A stretch of DNA of 64,000 nucleotides, from contig NZ_JBDJKW010000001.1 of assembly GCF_039673065.1 (NCBI RefSeq), forward strand, positions 496,001-560,000, read 5' to 3'. A model generated the notes under the pieces. It saw only the letters and a list, made by a program, of their open reading frames with translations, did no database searches and had not been told where the DNA came from. This DNA comes from Allobosea sp039673065 (GTDB taxonomy: Bacteria; Pseudomonadota; Alphaproteobacteria; Rhizobiales; Beijerinckiaceae). The translations under genes and the position numbers were made by a program. Below, piece by piece: positions 25,189 to 34,662 of this stretch; the first letter of the stretch is position 1; every line of letters begins with the position of its first letter.

Positions 25189-25210
25189 GCGGCCGCCGAA
25201 AGGCGGCCGC
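25189..25210. other. Stable GAAA-tetraloop hairpin upstream of prs
   Basis: GCGGCCGCC (25189-25197) pairs perfectly with GGCGGCCGC (25202-25210) around a GAAA (GNRA) tetraloop. It lies 40 bp after the lipoprotein stop and 143 bp before prs. There is no T run, so it is either a weak terminator or a structured mRNA end. Confidence 0.5.
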
Positions 25211-25352
25211 TGCTGTTACCGCAGCGCAACATTTGCATGACGGCCATCGCGACGATCGGTCGACTCGGCGTCATCGCGCTGTTATGAGCCCTTCGAAACT
25301 GGGGTGCCCCCCGCGCCCCCCGAGCTCTTCAGCGTTTCTGGTGCGTCCCGGC

Positions 25353-26297
25353 ATGCCCTCTCCGTTCAAAGTCGTCGCCGGCAACTCCAACCGCCCCCTC
25401 GCCGAAGCGATCTGCGCGCATCTGGAGGTCCCGCTGGCCCGGGCGCAGGTGAAGCGCTTCGCCGACATGGAGGTCTTCGTCGAGATCCAGGAGAACGTCC
25501 GCGGCCAGGACGTCTTCGTGATCCAGTCGACCTCCTTCCCGACGAACGACCATCTTATGGAGCTCCTGATCATCGTCGATGCGCTGCGCCGCTCCTCGGC
25601 CAAGCGCATCACGGCGGTGATCCCCTATTTCGGCTATGCCCGCCAGGACCGTCGCGCCTCGGGCCGCACGCCGATCTCGGCCAAGCTCGTCGCCAACCTG
25701 ATCACCCATGCCGGAGTCGACCGCGTCCTGACGCTCGACCTGCATGCCGGGCAGATCCAGGGCTTCTTCGACATCCCCACCGACAACCTGTTCGGCGCGC
25801 CGCTGATGGCGCGCGACATCAAGGACCGGCTGGACTGGAAGAACGCCATGGTCGTCTCGCCGGATGTCGGCGGCGTGGTGCGCGCCCGCGCGCTGGCCAA
25901 GCGCATCGACGCGCCGCTCGCCATCGTCGACAAGCGCCGCGACCGGCCGGGCGAATCCGAGGTGATGAACATCATCGGCTCGGTCGAGGGCCGCTCCTGC
26001 ATCCTGCTCGACGACATCGTCGATTCCGGCGGCACGCTGGTGAATGCGGCCGACGCCCTGCTCGAGCAGGGCGCCCGCGAGGTGTATGCCTACATCACCC
26101 ATGGCGTGCTCTCCGGCGGCGCCGTCGCCCGCATCGCCAACTCCAAGCTCAAGGAGCTGGTGATCTCCGACTCGATCATGCCGACCGAGGCCGTGAAGGT
26201 CGCGCGCAACATCCGCGTCATCTCGATCGCCCAGCTGATGGGCGAGGCGATCCATCGCACCGCCGCCGAGACGAGCGTGTCCAGCCTGTTCGACTGA
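25353..26297 (+). CDS. prs: Ribose-phosphate pyrophosphokinase (PRPP synthetase)
   Basis: A 314-residue enzyme forming PRPP from ribose 5-phosphate and ATP, feeding purine, pyrimidine, His, Trp and (through apt in this window) adenine salvage. FKVVAGNSNRPLAEAIC is at the N-terminus, the catalytic flexible-loop region YFGYARQDRRASGR near residue 92, the PRPP/Mg site LTLDLHAGQIQGFFD near residue 125 and the PRPP-binding motif ILLDDIVDSGGT near residue 215. The stop shares one base with the queC start (TGATG), so the two are co-transcribed. Confidence 0.95.
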   Translation: MPSPFKVVAGNSNRPLAEAICAHLEVPLARAQVKRFADMEVFVEIQENVRGQDVFVIQSTSFPTNDHLMELLIIVDALRRSSAKRITAVIPYFGYARQDRRASGRTPISAKLVANLITHAGVDRVLTLDLHAGQIQGFFDIPTDNLFGAPLMARDIKDRLDWKNAMVVSPDVGGVVRARALAKRIDAPLAIVDKRRDRPGESEVMNIIGSVEGRSCILLDDIVDSGGTLVNAADALLEQGAREVYAYITHGVLSGGAVARIANSKLKELVISDSIMPTEAVKVARNIRVISIAQLMGEAIHRTAAETSVSSLFD

Positions 26298-27025
26298 TGG
26301 CGGCCGGGCGCGCCCTGGTCCTGTTCTCCGGCGGACAGGATTCCACCACGGCGCTCGCCTGGGCGCTCGCACGCTTCGATGCGGTCGAGACCGTCGGCTT
26401 CGACTACGGCCAGCGCCACCGCGTCGAGCTGGCCTGCCGCGAGACCATCCGCCGGGCGCTGCCGCATGTCGTGCCCGAGCTGGCGACGCGCCTCGGCCGG
26501 GACCACATGCTCGACCTCGCCTCGCTGGGCGCGATCTCCGAGACCGCCCTGACCCGCGAGGCCGAGATCGGCTTCGCCGAGACCGGCCTGCCCACCACCT
26601 TCGTGCCGGGCCGCAACCTGATCTTCCTGACCTTCGCGGCCGCCCTCGCCTATCGCCGCGACTGCCGCCACATCGTGCTCGGCGTCTGCGAGACCGACTA
26701 TTCCGGCTATCCCGACTGCCGGGACGACACGGTCAAGGCGATGCAGGTGGCGCTCGGGCTCGGCCTCGACCGCCGGCTGGTGCTGCACACCCCGCTGATG
26801 TGGCGCGACAAGGCCCAGACCTTCGCGCTCGCCCGCCGGCTCGGCGGCGAGCCCCTGCTCGACCTCGTGGTCGAGGAGAGCCATAGCTGCTATCTCGGCG
26901 ATCGCGAGACGCGGCACGCCTGGGGCTATGGCTGCGGCCATTGCCCGGCATGCGATTTGCGAGCAAAAGGTTTCGCCGCCTACGAACTGGCCCCCGACGA
27001 CAGCGGACCGCACCATGACGATTGA
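26297..27025 (+). CDS. queC: 7-cyano-7-deazaguanine synthase QueC
   Basis: A 242-residue PP-loop ATPase that turns 7-carboxy-7-deazaguanine into preQ0 for queuosine. The PP-loop is LFSGGQDSTTALAW near residue 10. The zinc site is the cluster SCYLGD...GYGCGHCPACDLRAKGF near residues 200-230, with four Cys. Other motifs are TTFVPGRNLIFL and CETDYSGYPDCR. Its end overlaps the next gene, a queuosine-precursor transporter, by 11 bp, which gives this trio a sensible salvage-plus-synthesis context. Confidence 0.95.
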   Translation: MAAGRALVLFSGGQDSTTALAWALARFDAVETVGFDYGQRHRVELACRETIRRALPHVVPELATRLGRDHMLDLASLGAISETALTREAEIGFAETGLPTTFVPGRNLIFLTFAAALAYRRDCRHIVLGVCETDYSGYPDCRDDTVKAMQVALGLGLDRRLVLHTPLMWRDKAQTFALARRLGGEPLLDLVVEESHSCYLGDRETRHAWGYGCGHCPACDLRAKGFAAYELAPDDSGPHHDD

Positions 27026-27578
27026 CCGGCAACGGCGCCTCGAGGGCCTGATCGCGCTCGTGCTCTTCGCGCTCACCATTCCGGCCGCCAACTGGCTGAT
27101 CGCCAATGCCGGCACGGTCTGCGTGCCGCAGGGCCCCTGCCTCGTGCCCGTGGCGCCCGGCCTCAAGGCACCGAGCGGCGTGCTGATGATCGGCCTCGCT
27201 CTGGTGCTGCGCGACATCGTCCAGCGCCGGCTCGGCACCTATGTCGGCCTCGGCGCCATTGCGGTCGGCACGATCATCTCCGGCTTCCTCGCCCCGCCGG
27301 CGATCGTGGTCGCCTCGATGACCGCCTTCCTGCTCTCCGAGCTCGCCGACTTCGCGGTCTACACACCGCTGCAGCGGCGCAACCTCGTGCTCGCCGTCGC
27401 CGCCTCCGGGGTGATGGGGCTGGTGGTCGACAGCATCGTCTTCCTCCAGCTCGCCTTCGGCAGCCTCGACTTCCTCGCCGGGCAGATCGTCGGCAAGGCC
27501 TGGATGGTGCTGCTCGCCTTGCCGTTGGTGCACTGGCTGCGTCGGCGCGACGAGCGCCTGGGGCTGATGCCGGCGTGA
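27015..27578 (+). CDS. Queuosine precursor transporter (VUT/YhhQ family)
   Basis: A 187-residue inner-membrane protein with about five to six hydrophobic segments. The family motif PSGVLMIGLALVLRDIVQRRLG is near residues 52-73, and the conserved Asp/Arg pair (LRD) sits in the membrane. The family imports queuine precursors such as preQ0/preQ1. The start ATG at 27015 is inside the end of queC, supporting a shared role. The exact substrate is not determined. Confidence 0.83.
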   Translation: MTIDRQRRLEGLIALVLFALTIPAANWLIANAGTVCVPQGPCLVPVAPGLKAPSGVLMIGLALVLRDIVQRRLGTYVGLGAIAVGTIISGFLAPPAIVVASMTAFLLSELADFAVYTPLQRRNLVLAVAASGVMGLVVDSIVFLQLAFGSLDFLAGQIVGKAWMVLLALPLVHWLRRRDERLGLMPA

Positions 27579-27636
27579 ATAAAGGCCGTCAGCAGGGCCC
27601 GGAGCCGGCTTAACGACCGCTTCACGCCTTGCGGCG

Positions 27637-29517
27637 ATGCTCGACGGATTCCGACCGGCGAGCCCTCCCATGATGCGACTACCGGACTCCGTAGCGCGCC
27701 TGCAATCGCTCCAGAATGCGATCCTCGTCGCAATCACCCGCGGCGAGCCCCTCGCCACGGTCATGGACCATCTCTGTCGGCAGGTGGAGGCGATCGCGCC
27801 GGGCGTGACCTGCTCGGTCCTCGCCCGCACGCCGGACGAACGGCTTCTCACCCTCGCCGCCCCCAGCCTGCCCTCCTCCTATGCCGCCTTCGTCGACGGG
27901 TTGCCGATCGGCCCGCGGGTCGGCTCCTGTGGCACCGCGATCTTCCGCGGCGAGCAGGTCGAGGTCACCGACATCGCCACCGACCCTCTCTGGGACGGCT
28001 ACCGCGACGGCGTCCTGGCGCTCGGTATGCAGGCCTGCTGGTCGAGCCCGATCGTGGCGCGCGACGCCCGCGTCGTCGGCAGCTTCGCCTTCTACTATCG
28101 CGAGAAGCGCGGGCCGACCGGCTTCGAGCGCCGCATCGTCTCGGCCTGCGTGCATCTCTGCGCCATCGCGATCGAGCATGACGAGGTCAATGCCCGCAAC
28201 CATCGCCTCGCCTATTTCGACACGCTGACCGGCCTGCCCAACCGCGCGCGCTTCAACGAGGCGATCACGGCCCTCGGCGCGCGCGGCCCGAGCCGCTACG
28301 GGCTGATGATGATCGACATCGATCGCCTGAAGGCGGTCAACGACACGCTCGGCCACGCCATCGGCGACCGGCTGATCGAGGCGGTGGCGTCACGCATCGC
28401 CGGCGTCGTCGGCAAGGACAATGTCTTCCGCATCGGCGGCGACGAATTCGCAGCCCTGCTGCCCCATTGCAGCCGCGCCGCCGATCTGCGCTCCGCCGCC
28501 AGCGCCATCCTGCGCAGCATGCAGGGCGCGGTCGACTGCGACGGCAGCCGGATCAACCCGAGCGTGACCATGGGCGGCACGCTCGCCGGGGAGGACGGCA
28601 CCGATGTCGCCGTGCTGCGCCAGAACGTCGACTTCGCCCTCTATCACGCCAAGGAGCACAAGCGCGGCGGCTTCGTGCGCTTCCATCACGAGCTGCGCAC
28701 CTCGATGACGCGCCGCCTCCAGACCATCCGCCGCGTCGACGAGGCGCTGAACGACGCCCGGATCGTCCCGCACTACCAGCCGGTGGTGCATCTCGCGAGC
28801 GGGCGCATCCGCGGGCTGGAGGCGCTGGCGCGCCTGCGCCTGGCCAATGGCGATATCGTCTCCGCCGGCGAATTCCACGAGGCGCTGCAGGATCCCGGAA
28901 TCGGCTACCGCCTCTCGAGCCAGATGCTCTCGGCCGTCGCCGCCGACATGCTGCGCTGGCAGCGGGAAGGCATCGCCATCGCCTCGGTCGGCATCAACGT
29001 GACCGCCGCCGACTTCCTCAAGGGCGATCTCGTGCCGCGCATCGTGCGCACCTTCGGCCGGGCCCGGCTGCCGCTGGAGCAGCTGGTGGTCGAGATCACC
29101 GAGCAGGTGATCATGGGCGACCGGCTCGACGGCGTCGCGCGCACCATCGCCATGCTGCGCGAGCGCGGCATCACCGTGGCGCTCGACGATTTCGGCACCG
29201 GCTTCGCCTCGCTGACCCATCTGCTCGACTTCCCCGTCGACGTCATCAAGATCGACCGCTCCTTCATCGGCGGTCTCGACACGGGCGCGCGCAGCAACGC
29301 CATCGTCGGCGCGCTGGTCGGCATGGCCGAGAGCCTCGGGGTGCGCATCGTCGCCGAGGGCATCGAGACACGCGAGCAGGAAAGCCGCCTGCGCGCCATG
29401 GGCTGCGAGCTCGGCCAGGGCTTCCTCTATTCGCAGGCCGTGCCGACCGACATGGTCGGCATGCTGGTAGAGCGGCTCGGCACGACCGCCGCGCCGGGCG
29501 CCGCCAGCGCCGCCTGA
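27637..29517 (+). CDS. GAF-GGDEF-EAL cyclic-di-GMP turnover protein
   Basis: A 626-residue cytoplasmic protein. GAF is at about 45-185 (GSCGTAIFRGEQVEV), followed by GGDEF at about 195-350 with an intact RIGGDEF motif. The inhibitory RxxD site is absent: Val and Asp occupy the two positions. EAL is at about 370-610 with GLEALARLRL, NVTAADFLK, EITEQV, DDFGTGFASLTHL and AEGIETREQ, all key metal and catalytic residues present. It may both make and break c-di-GMP under GAF control. The start is ATG 27637 or ATG 27670; neither has a clear ribosome site. Confidence 0.92.
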   Translation: MLDGFRPASPPMMRLPDSVARLQSLQNAILVAITRGEPLATVMDHLCRQVEAIAPGVTCSVLARTPDERLLTLAAPSLPSSYAAFVDGLPIGPRVGSCGTAIFRGEQVEVTDIATDPLWDGYRDGVLALGMQACWSSPIVARDARVVGSFAFYYREKRGPTGFERRIVSACVHLCAIAIEHDEVNARNHRLAYFDTLTGLPNRARFNEAITALGARGPSRYGLMMIDIDRLKAVNDTLGHAIGDRLIEAVASRIAGVVGKDNVFRIGGDEFAALLPHCSRAADLRSAASAILRSMQGAVDCDGSRINPSVTMGGTLAGEDGTDVAVLRQNVDFALYHAKEHKRGGFVRFHHELRTSMTRRLQTIRRVDEALNDARIVPHYQPVVHLASGRIRGLEALARLRLANGDIVSAGEFHEALQDPGIGYRLSSQMLSAVAADMLRWQREGIAIASVGINVTAADFLKGDLVPRIVRTFGRARLPLEQLVVEITEQVIMGDRLDGVARTIAMLRERGITVALDDFGTGFASLTHLLDFPVDVIKIDRSFIGGLDTGARSNAIVGALVGMAESLGVRIVAEGIETREQESRLRAMGCELGQGFLYSQAVPTDMVGMLVERLGTTAAPGAASAA

Positions 29518-29552
29518 GACAGGCTTCCTGCCGCCCCTCCGCCCTTTCGGGG

Positions 29553-29581
29553 TTGAGATCGTGCGCCTTTTCGCCTATGAG
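29553..29581 (+). promoter_or_regulatory. rplY: Candidate sigma70 promoter for rplY
   Basis: TTGAGA (29553-29558), a 17-base spacer and TATGAG (29576-29581) form a good sigma70-type promoter about 95 bases before the rplY ATG. It leaves a leader with a hairpin. The call is by consensus match only. Confidence 0.5.
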
Positions 29582-29632
29582 GCAGCCAGCGCTCCACTGA
29601 CACCCTTGGAGGCAGGGGCGCTGATCGGAAAG

Positions 29633-29650
29633 GGCCGCCGCCAGGCGGCC
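29633..29650 (+). promoter_or_regulatory. Leader hairpin before rplY
   Basis: GGCCGCC pairs with GGCGGCC (7 bp, loop GCCA) in the 5' leader, ending 25 bases before the rplY ATG. L25 binds 5S rRNA and ribosomal protein leaders often fold for autoregulation, so a control role is possible. It could also be a remnant terminator. Confidence 0.4.
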
Positions 29651-29675
29651 TTGTCATTTAGCAAGGATGCACATC

Positions 29676-30281
29676 ATGACCGCCGTGAAGCAGATTCAGG
29701 CTTCGACGCGCGCCCAGGTCGGCAAGGGGGCCGCCCGGGCTGTTCGCCGTCAGGGCCTCACCCCCGCCGTGATCTACGGTGCGGGCGAAGCGCCCGTCGC
29801 CATCGCGCTCGACGCCAACAAGACCCGCCAGATGATCTATGCCGGTCACTTCCTGACCACGCTGTTCGAGATCGACGTGGACGGCAACAAGACCCGTGTC
29901 ATCCCGCGCGACTACCAGCTCGATCCCGTCAAGGACACGCCGCTGCACGTCGACTTCCTGCGCGTTTCGGCCGGCCAGACCGTCAAGGTCCAGGTCCCGG
30001 TCCACGTCGTCGGCCAGGACGCCTCGCCCGGCCTGAAGAACGGCGGCACCATGCAGATCGTCGAGCACACCGTCGAGATCGAAGTCTCGCCGGAGCGCAT
30101 CCCGGACGCGCTCGAAGTCTCCGTCGAGGGTCTCGAGGTCGGTGACACGCTGCACGGCAATGCGCTCAAGCTGCCGGCCGGCGTCACCCTGACCGGCGAC
30201 CGCGACTCGCTCGTGCTGGTCACGATCGTGCCGCCGACCGTCGACGCCGAGCCCGCCGAGGCCGAAGCCCCCGAGGCGTGA
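29676..30281 (+). CDS. rplY: 50S ribosomal protein L25 (long Ctc form)
   Basis: A 201-residue two-domain L25/TL5/Ctc protein that binds 5S rRNA. The N-terminal domain carries QVGKGAARAVRRQGLTPAVIYG and the C-terminal beta domain includes VHVVGQDASPGLKNGG. The ATG at 29676 is chosen over 29667 because AAGGA lies 8 bases before it, while it would touch the earlier ATG. Pth follows 97 bp later, a standard rplY-pth-ychF arrangement. The C-terminus is an Ala/Glu-rich tail. Confidence 0.95.
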   Translation: MTAVKQIQASTRAQVGKGAARAVRRQGLTPAVIYGAGEAPVAIALDANKTRQMIYAGHFLTTLFEIDVDGNKTRVIPRDYQLDPVKDTPLHVDFLRVSAGQTVKVQVPVHVVGQDASPGLKNGGTMQIVEHTVEIEVSPERIPDALEVSVEGLEVGDTLHGNALKLPAGVTLTGDRDSLVLVTIVPPTVDAEPAEAEAPEA

Positions 30282-30319
30282 GCCCGGCGCTCGACCGAGC
30301 GGACGAACGACACTCGCGG

Positions 30320-30344
30320 ACGGCCGGGCATGCCCGGCCGTTTT
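30320..30344 (+). terminator. Terminator after rplY
   Basis: A perfect 22-base palindrome (ACGGCCGGGCA/TGCCCGGCCGT, 30320-30341) folds into a hairpin with a GCATGC turn, followed by a short T run. It sits 38 bp after the rplY stop and 35 bp before pth. The T tract is short, so some readthrough into pth is likely. Confidence 0.75.
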
Positions 30345-30378
30345 GCTATCGACGGCATGAGATGCGGGACAGGACGCG

Positions 30379-30990
30379 ATGCTGATCTTCGCCGGCCTCG
30401 GCAATCCGGGCGCGCGCTATGCCCGCAACCGGCACAATATCGGCTTCATGGCGCTGGAGGCGATCGCCCGTGCGCACCGCGCCGCGCCCTGGCGCGCCCG
30501 CTTCCAGGGCCAGGCGGCGGAGGCCGTCATCGGCGGCGAGAAGGTGCTGCTGCTGATGCCGCAGACTTATATGAACGAATCCGGCCGGGCGATCGGCGAG
30601 GCTGCCCGCTTCTTCAAGGTCGCCCCGGCTGACGTGGTCGTCTTCCACGACGAGCTCGACCTCGCCCCGGCCAAGCTGCGGGTGAAGCTCGGCGGCGGCA
30701 ATGCCGGCCATAACGGGCTGCGCTCGACCACGGCGGCCATCGGCAACGAATACCGCCGCGTGCGCATGGGCATCGGCCATCCCGGCGACAAGGCGCTGGT
30801 CCACGCCTATGTGCTGAACGATTTCGGCAAGGCGGAGGAGCCCTGGGTCGAGGATCTGTGCACGGCCTGCGCCGACAATGCCGCACTGCTCGCCGCCCAT
30901 GACGACGCCAGCTTCCAGAACAAGGTCCACCTGTTCATGGAGGCGCACGGCCATGGCGCGGTGAAGCGGCTCGGCGAAAAGCCGGACTGA
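30379..30990 (+). CDS. pth: Peptidyl-tRNA hydrolase
   Basis: A 203-residue enzyme that releases peptides from peptidyl-tRNA lost by the ribosome. FAGLGNPGARYARNRHNIGF has the catalytic His near residue 20, PQTYMNESGRAIG near residue 62 and VVFHDELDLAPAKLRVKLGG near residue 90 with the conserved Asp. Length is slightly above the E. coli enzyme (194). ACAGGA precedes the ATG. Confidence 0.95.
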   Translation: MLIFAGLGNPGARYARNRHNIGFMALEAIARAHRAAPWRARFQGQAAEAVIGGEKVLLLMPQTYMNESGRAIGEAARFFKVAPADVVVFHDELDLAPAKLRVKLGGGNAGHNGLRSTTAAIGNEYRRVRMGIGHPGDKALVHAYVLNDFGKAEEPWVEDLCTACADNAALLAAHDDASFQNKVHLFMEAHGHGAVKRLGEKPD

Positions 30991-31123
30991 GCCCGCCGCG
31001 CAGGGCGGCCTCGCCGCTCCCGACCTTGTCTTTTGCGGCCGCGCCCCCAATAACGCGCCGCAGCAGCGAGCATCACAGTTTCCCGCGCCGGCATCGCCCG
31101 CCGCGGCCAGAGGACGAGCGATC

Positions 31124-32221
<1,098 letters not shown>

Positions 32222-32240
32222 CCGGGATTTCGAGGCCGCC

Positions 32241-33266
32241 ATGCGCTATTTCGAGGACTTCGTCGTCGGAGAGGTCGTCGAGGCTGGCGGCATCGACGTC
32301 TCGCAGGACGACCTGATCGCCTTCGCCTCGCGCTTCGACGCGCAATCCTTCCACACCGACCCGGTGGCGGCGAAGGCGAGCTTCGGCGGCACGCTGATCG
32401 GCTCGGGCTGGCATGCCTGCGGCCTGCTGATGCGGCTGATGGCGCAGACCTTCCTGCTCGATTCCGCCTCCATGGGCGCGCCGGGCGTCGAGGAGGTCAA
32501 ATGGCTGCGTCCGCTGCTGCCGGGCGAGCATGTCCGGCTGCGGCGCACCACGGTCGAGGCCAAGGAATCGCGCTCGCGGCCGCAGATGGGCCTGGTGCTG
32601 TTCCGGCTCGAATTGCTGGGGCGTGACGACAAGCCGATCGTCGAGCAGACCAACTGGATCATGATCGGCCGTCGCGGCTCGGATTTCGCCGCCCCGCGCG
32701 GCGATTGGCTCGCCCACCCGCCGGTCTACCGTGCCCCTGCCGAGCCCTGCGACCCCGAGCCCGCGCCCGGCGAGACCCCGCCGGCGCGCTTCTTCGAGGA
32801 GATCGAGGTCGGCGAGAGCCATGAGCTCGGCAGCCTCGCCTTTCCCGAGCACGAGATCGTCGCCTTCGCCCGCGCCTTCGACCCGCAGCCCTTCCACATG
32901 GACGCCGAGGCGGCCCGCGCCAGCGCCTTCGGCGGGCTGTGCGCCTCGGGCTGGCATACGGCGGCCGGCTGGATGGCGACGATGGTGGTGCACCGGCGCC
33001 GGCAGGAGGCCGCCTATGCCGCGGCCTTCGGCGGGCAGGACGCGCCGCGCCTCGGCCCCTCCCCCGGCTTCCGCAATATGCGCTGGCTGAAGCCGGTCTT
33101 TGTCGGCGACCGGATCACCTACCGCTCGACCGTGATCGGCAAGCGCGTCAGTGCCTCGCGGCCGCAATGGGGCCTGTTCTTCCACCGCAACAGCGGCGTG
33201 AACCAGAACGGCGAGGAGGTCTTCGGCTTCGACGGCTGCGTCTTCGTCGAGCGCCGCAGCGGCTGA
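32241..33266 (+). CDS. Tandem MaoC-like dehydratase domain protein
   Basis: A 341-residue protein made of two hot-dog MaoC domains, about 1-155 and 175-338. Each has the hydratase motif with Asp and His (DAQSFHTD near residue 33 and DPQPFHMD near residue 214), followed by a matching FGG...GSGWHACGLL / FGGLCASGWHTAAGW. Both active sites look intact, which suggests an internal duplication rather than a decayed half. MaoC proteins hydrate enoyl-CoA thioesters; the substrate is unknown. It starts 20 bp after ychF and its stop directly abuts that of the opposing gene. Confidence 0.85.
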   Translation: MRYFEDFVVGEVVEAGGIDVSQDDLIAFASRFDAQSFHTDPVAAKASFGGTLIGSGWHACGLLMRLMAQTFLLDSASMGAPGVEEVKWLRPLLPGEHVRLRRTTVEAKESRSRPQMGLVLFRLELLGRDDKPIVEQTNWIMIGRRGSDFAAPRGDWLAHPPVYRAPAEPCDPEPAPGETPPARFFEEIEVGESHELGSLAFPEHEIVAFARAFDPQPFHMDAEAARASAFGGLCASGWHTAAGWMATMVVHRRRQEAAYAAAFGGQDAPRLGPSPGFRNMRWLKPVFVGDRITYRSTVIGKRVSASRPQWGLFFHRNSGVNQNGEEVFGFDGCVFVERRSG

Positions 33267-34583
33267 TCAGGAGGCCCGGCGGTCGGCTTCGCCCGGCCCC
33301 AGCGCGCATTCGATGCGGTCGCGCCCGTTGCGCTTGGCGGCGTAGAGCGCGCTGTCGGCCCAGCCATAGATCTCGGTCGCAGACGCCGGCAGGATGCAGG
33401 CGCACAGGCCGATCGAGACGGTGACGCGGCCGAGCTGCCCGCTCGCATCCACGCGCCCCCAGGCGATGGCGCCGAGCCGCGCACGGATCGCCTCGGCCGC
33501 CGCGAATGCCGCCTCCGGATCGGCCCCCGGCAACAGCAGCGCGAATTCCTCACCGCCGATGCGCGCAGCCTGGCCATAGCCCTCGCGAACCTCGGCCGCG
33601 ATCGCATCGGCGATCAGCCCGAGGCAGGCATCGCCGGCGAGATGGCCGAAGCGGTCGTTGATGCCCTTGAACTGGTCGACATCGACCAGGAGAAGCGCCA
33701 GCCGGCCGGTGCGGCCGGCCTCCGCCTGCAGGCGCTCCATGAAACTGCGGCGATTGGCGAGGCCGGTCAGCGCGTCGGTGCTGGCCAGCTTGGCCAGCTC
33801 GCCATTGGCGGCACGCAGCGCCTCCTGCATGGCGAGCAGCTCGATCTGCTGGCGCTTGGCCATGGTGATGTCGGCGTGGATGAAGCAGCCGATGCCGTCC
33901 GAGGCGTGGCGGGCGATCACCCGCCGCCAGCGCTGGCCCGGCAGTTCGAGCTCCAGCGGCGCGCCGTCATAGCGCAGCCCGTTGCGCACGCTCACCGGCG
34001 CGCTGCCGCCGGCGCTGGCACCGCGCCAGCAATCGGCGATGATCTCGTCGAGGCTGACGCCGACGATCGGGCGGTCGGCCGGGATGTCGTAGAGCTGGCG
34101 GAAGGCGTCGTTGGCCGCGACGATGCGATCCTGCGCGTCGAGCAGCGTCGCGCCGTCGGGAATATAGCTCAGCGCCTCGATCGCCGGGATCGCCGCCACG
34201 GGCACGGCCGGGGCAGCCGCATCGCCTGAGGCGAGCAGTTGCCAGAGCCTGACGCGGTTGCCGCCGGGCGAGCGCAGGGAGGAGGCGCGCAGGCGCCGGC
34301 CGCAATGCAGGAACTCGAAGGGCTGGGTCTGGCCGTCATGGCGCGCCACGCCCTCGGCGACATAGCGCTCCAGCTCGGCCAGTTCCTCGCCCTCCAGCCG
34401 CACGGCGTAGAAGCGGCGGAGATTGTCGGCATAGCTCTCGCCGGGATGGATCGCGCCGGCATGCTCGGGGAAGAAATGCAGGAAGGTCCGGTTCCAGCCG
34501 ACGGCCCGGTGATCGCCATCGTACTCGCATGCCCCGATGCCGAGCAGGTCCAGCGACTCATACAGGTAGCGCGACACTTCCAT
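33267..34583 (-). CDS. Diguanylate cyclase with two PAS-like domains
   Basis: A 438-residue cytoplasmic protein. A first PAS-like domain at about 8-115 (YLYESLDLLGIGACEYDGDH) and a second at about 135-245 (LLDAQDRIVAANDAFRQLYD) are followed by a short coiled coil and a GGDEF domain at about 275-425 with ARIGGEEFALLLPG. The metal Asp is in LLLVDVDQFKGIND. The RxxD inhibitory site is absent (Glu and Gly at its two positions). It probably makes c-di-GMP in response to a signal bound by PAS. Its stop abuts the MaoC stop with no spacer. Confidence 0.9.
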   Translation of the reverse strand: MEVSRYLYESLDLLGIGACEYDGDHRAVGWNRTFLHFFPEHAGAIHPGESYADNLRRFYAVRLEGEELAELERYVAEGVARHDGQTQPFEFLHCGRRLRASSLRSPGGNRVRLWQLLASGDAAAPAVPVAAIPAIEALSYIPDGATLLDAQDRIVAANDAFRQLYDIPADRPIVGVSLDEIIADCWRGASAGGSAPVSVRNGLRYDGAPLELELPGQRWRRVIARHASDGIGCFIHADITMAKRQQIELLAMQEALRAANGELAKLASTDALTGLANRRSFMERLQAEAGRTGRLALLLVDVDQFKGINDRFGHLAGDACLGLIADAIAAEVREGYGQAARIGGEEFALLLPGADPEAAFAAAEAIRARLGAIAWGRVDASGQLGRVTVSIGLCACILPASATEIYGWADSALYAAKRNGRDRIECALGPGEADRRAS

Positions 34584-34662
34584 GGACTGGCTTATGGCAC
34601 CGGCCGGTTAACGACAGGTGAGACGCCGTTTCCGGCGTCCCGGGCATGGTTTCCGCTTTCTC

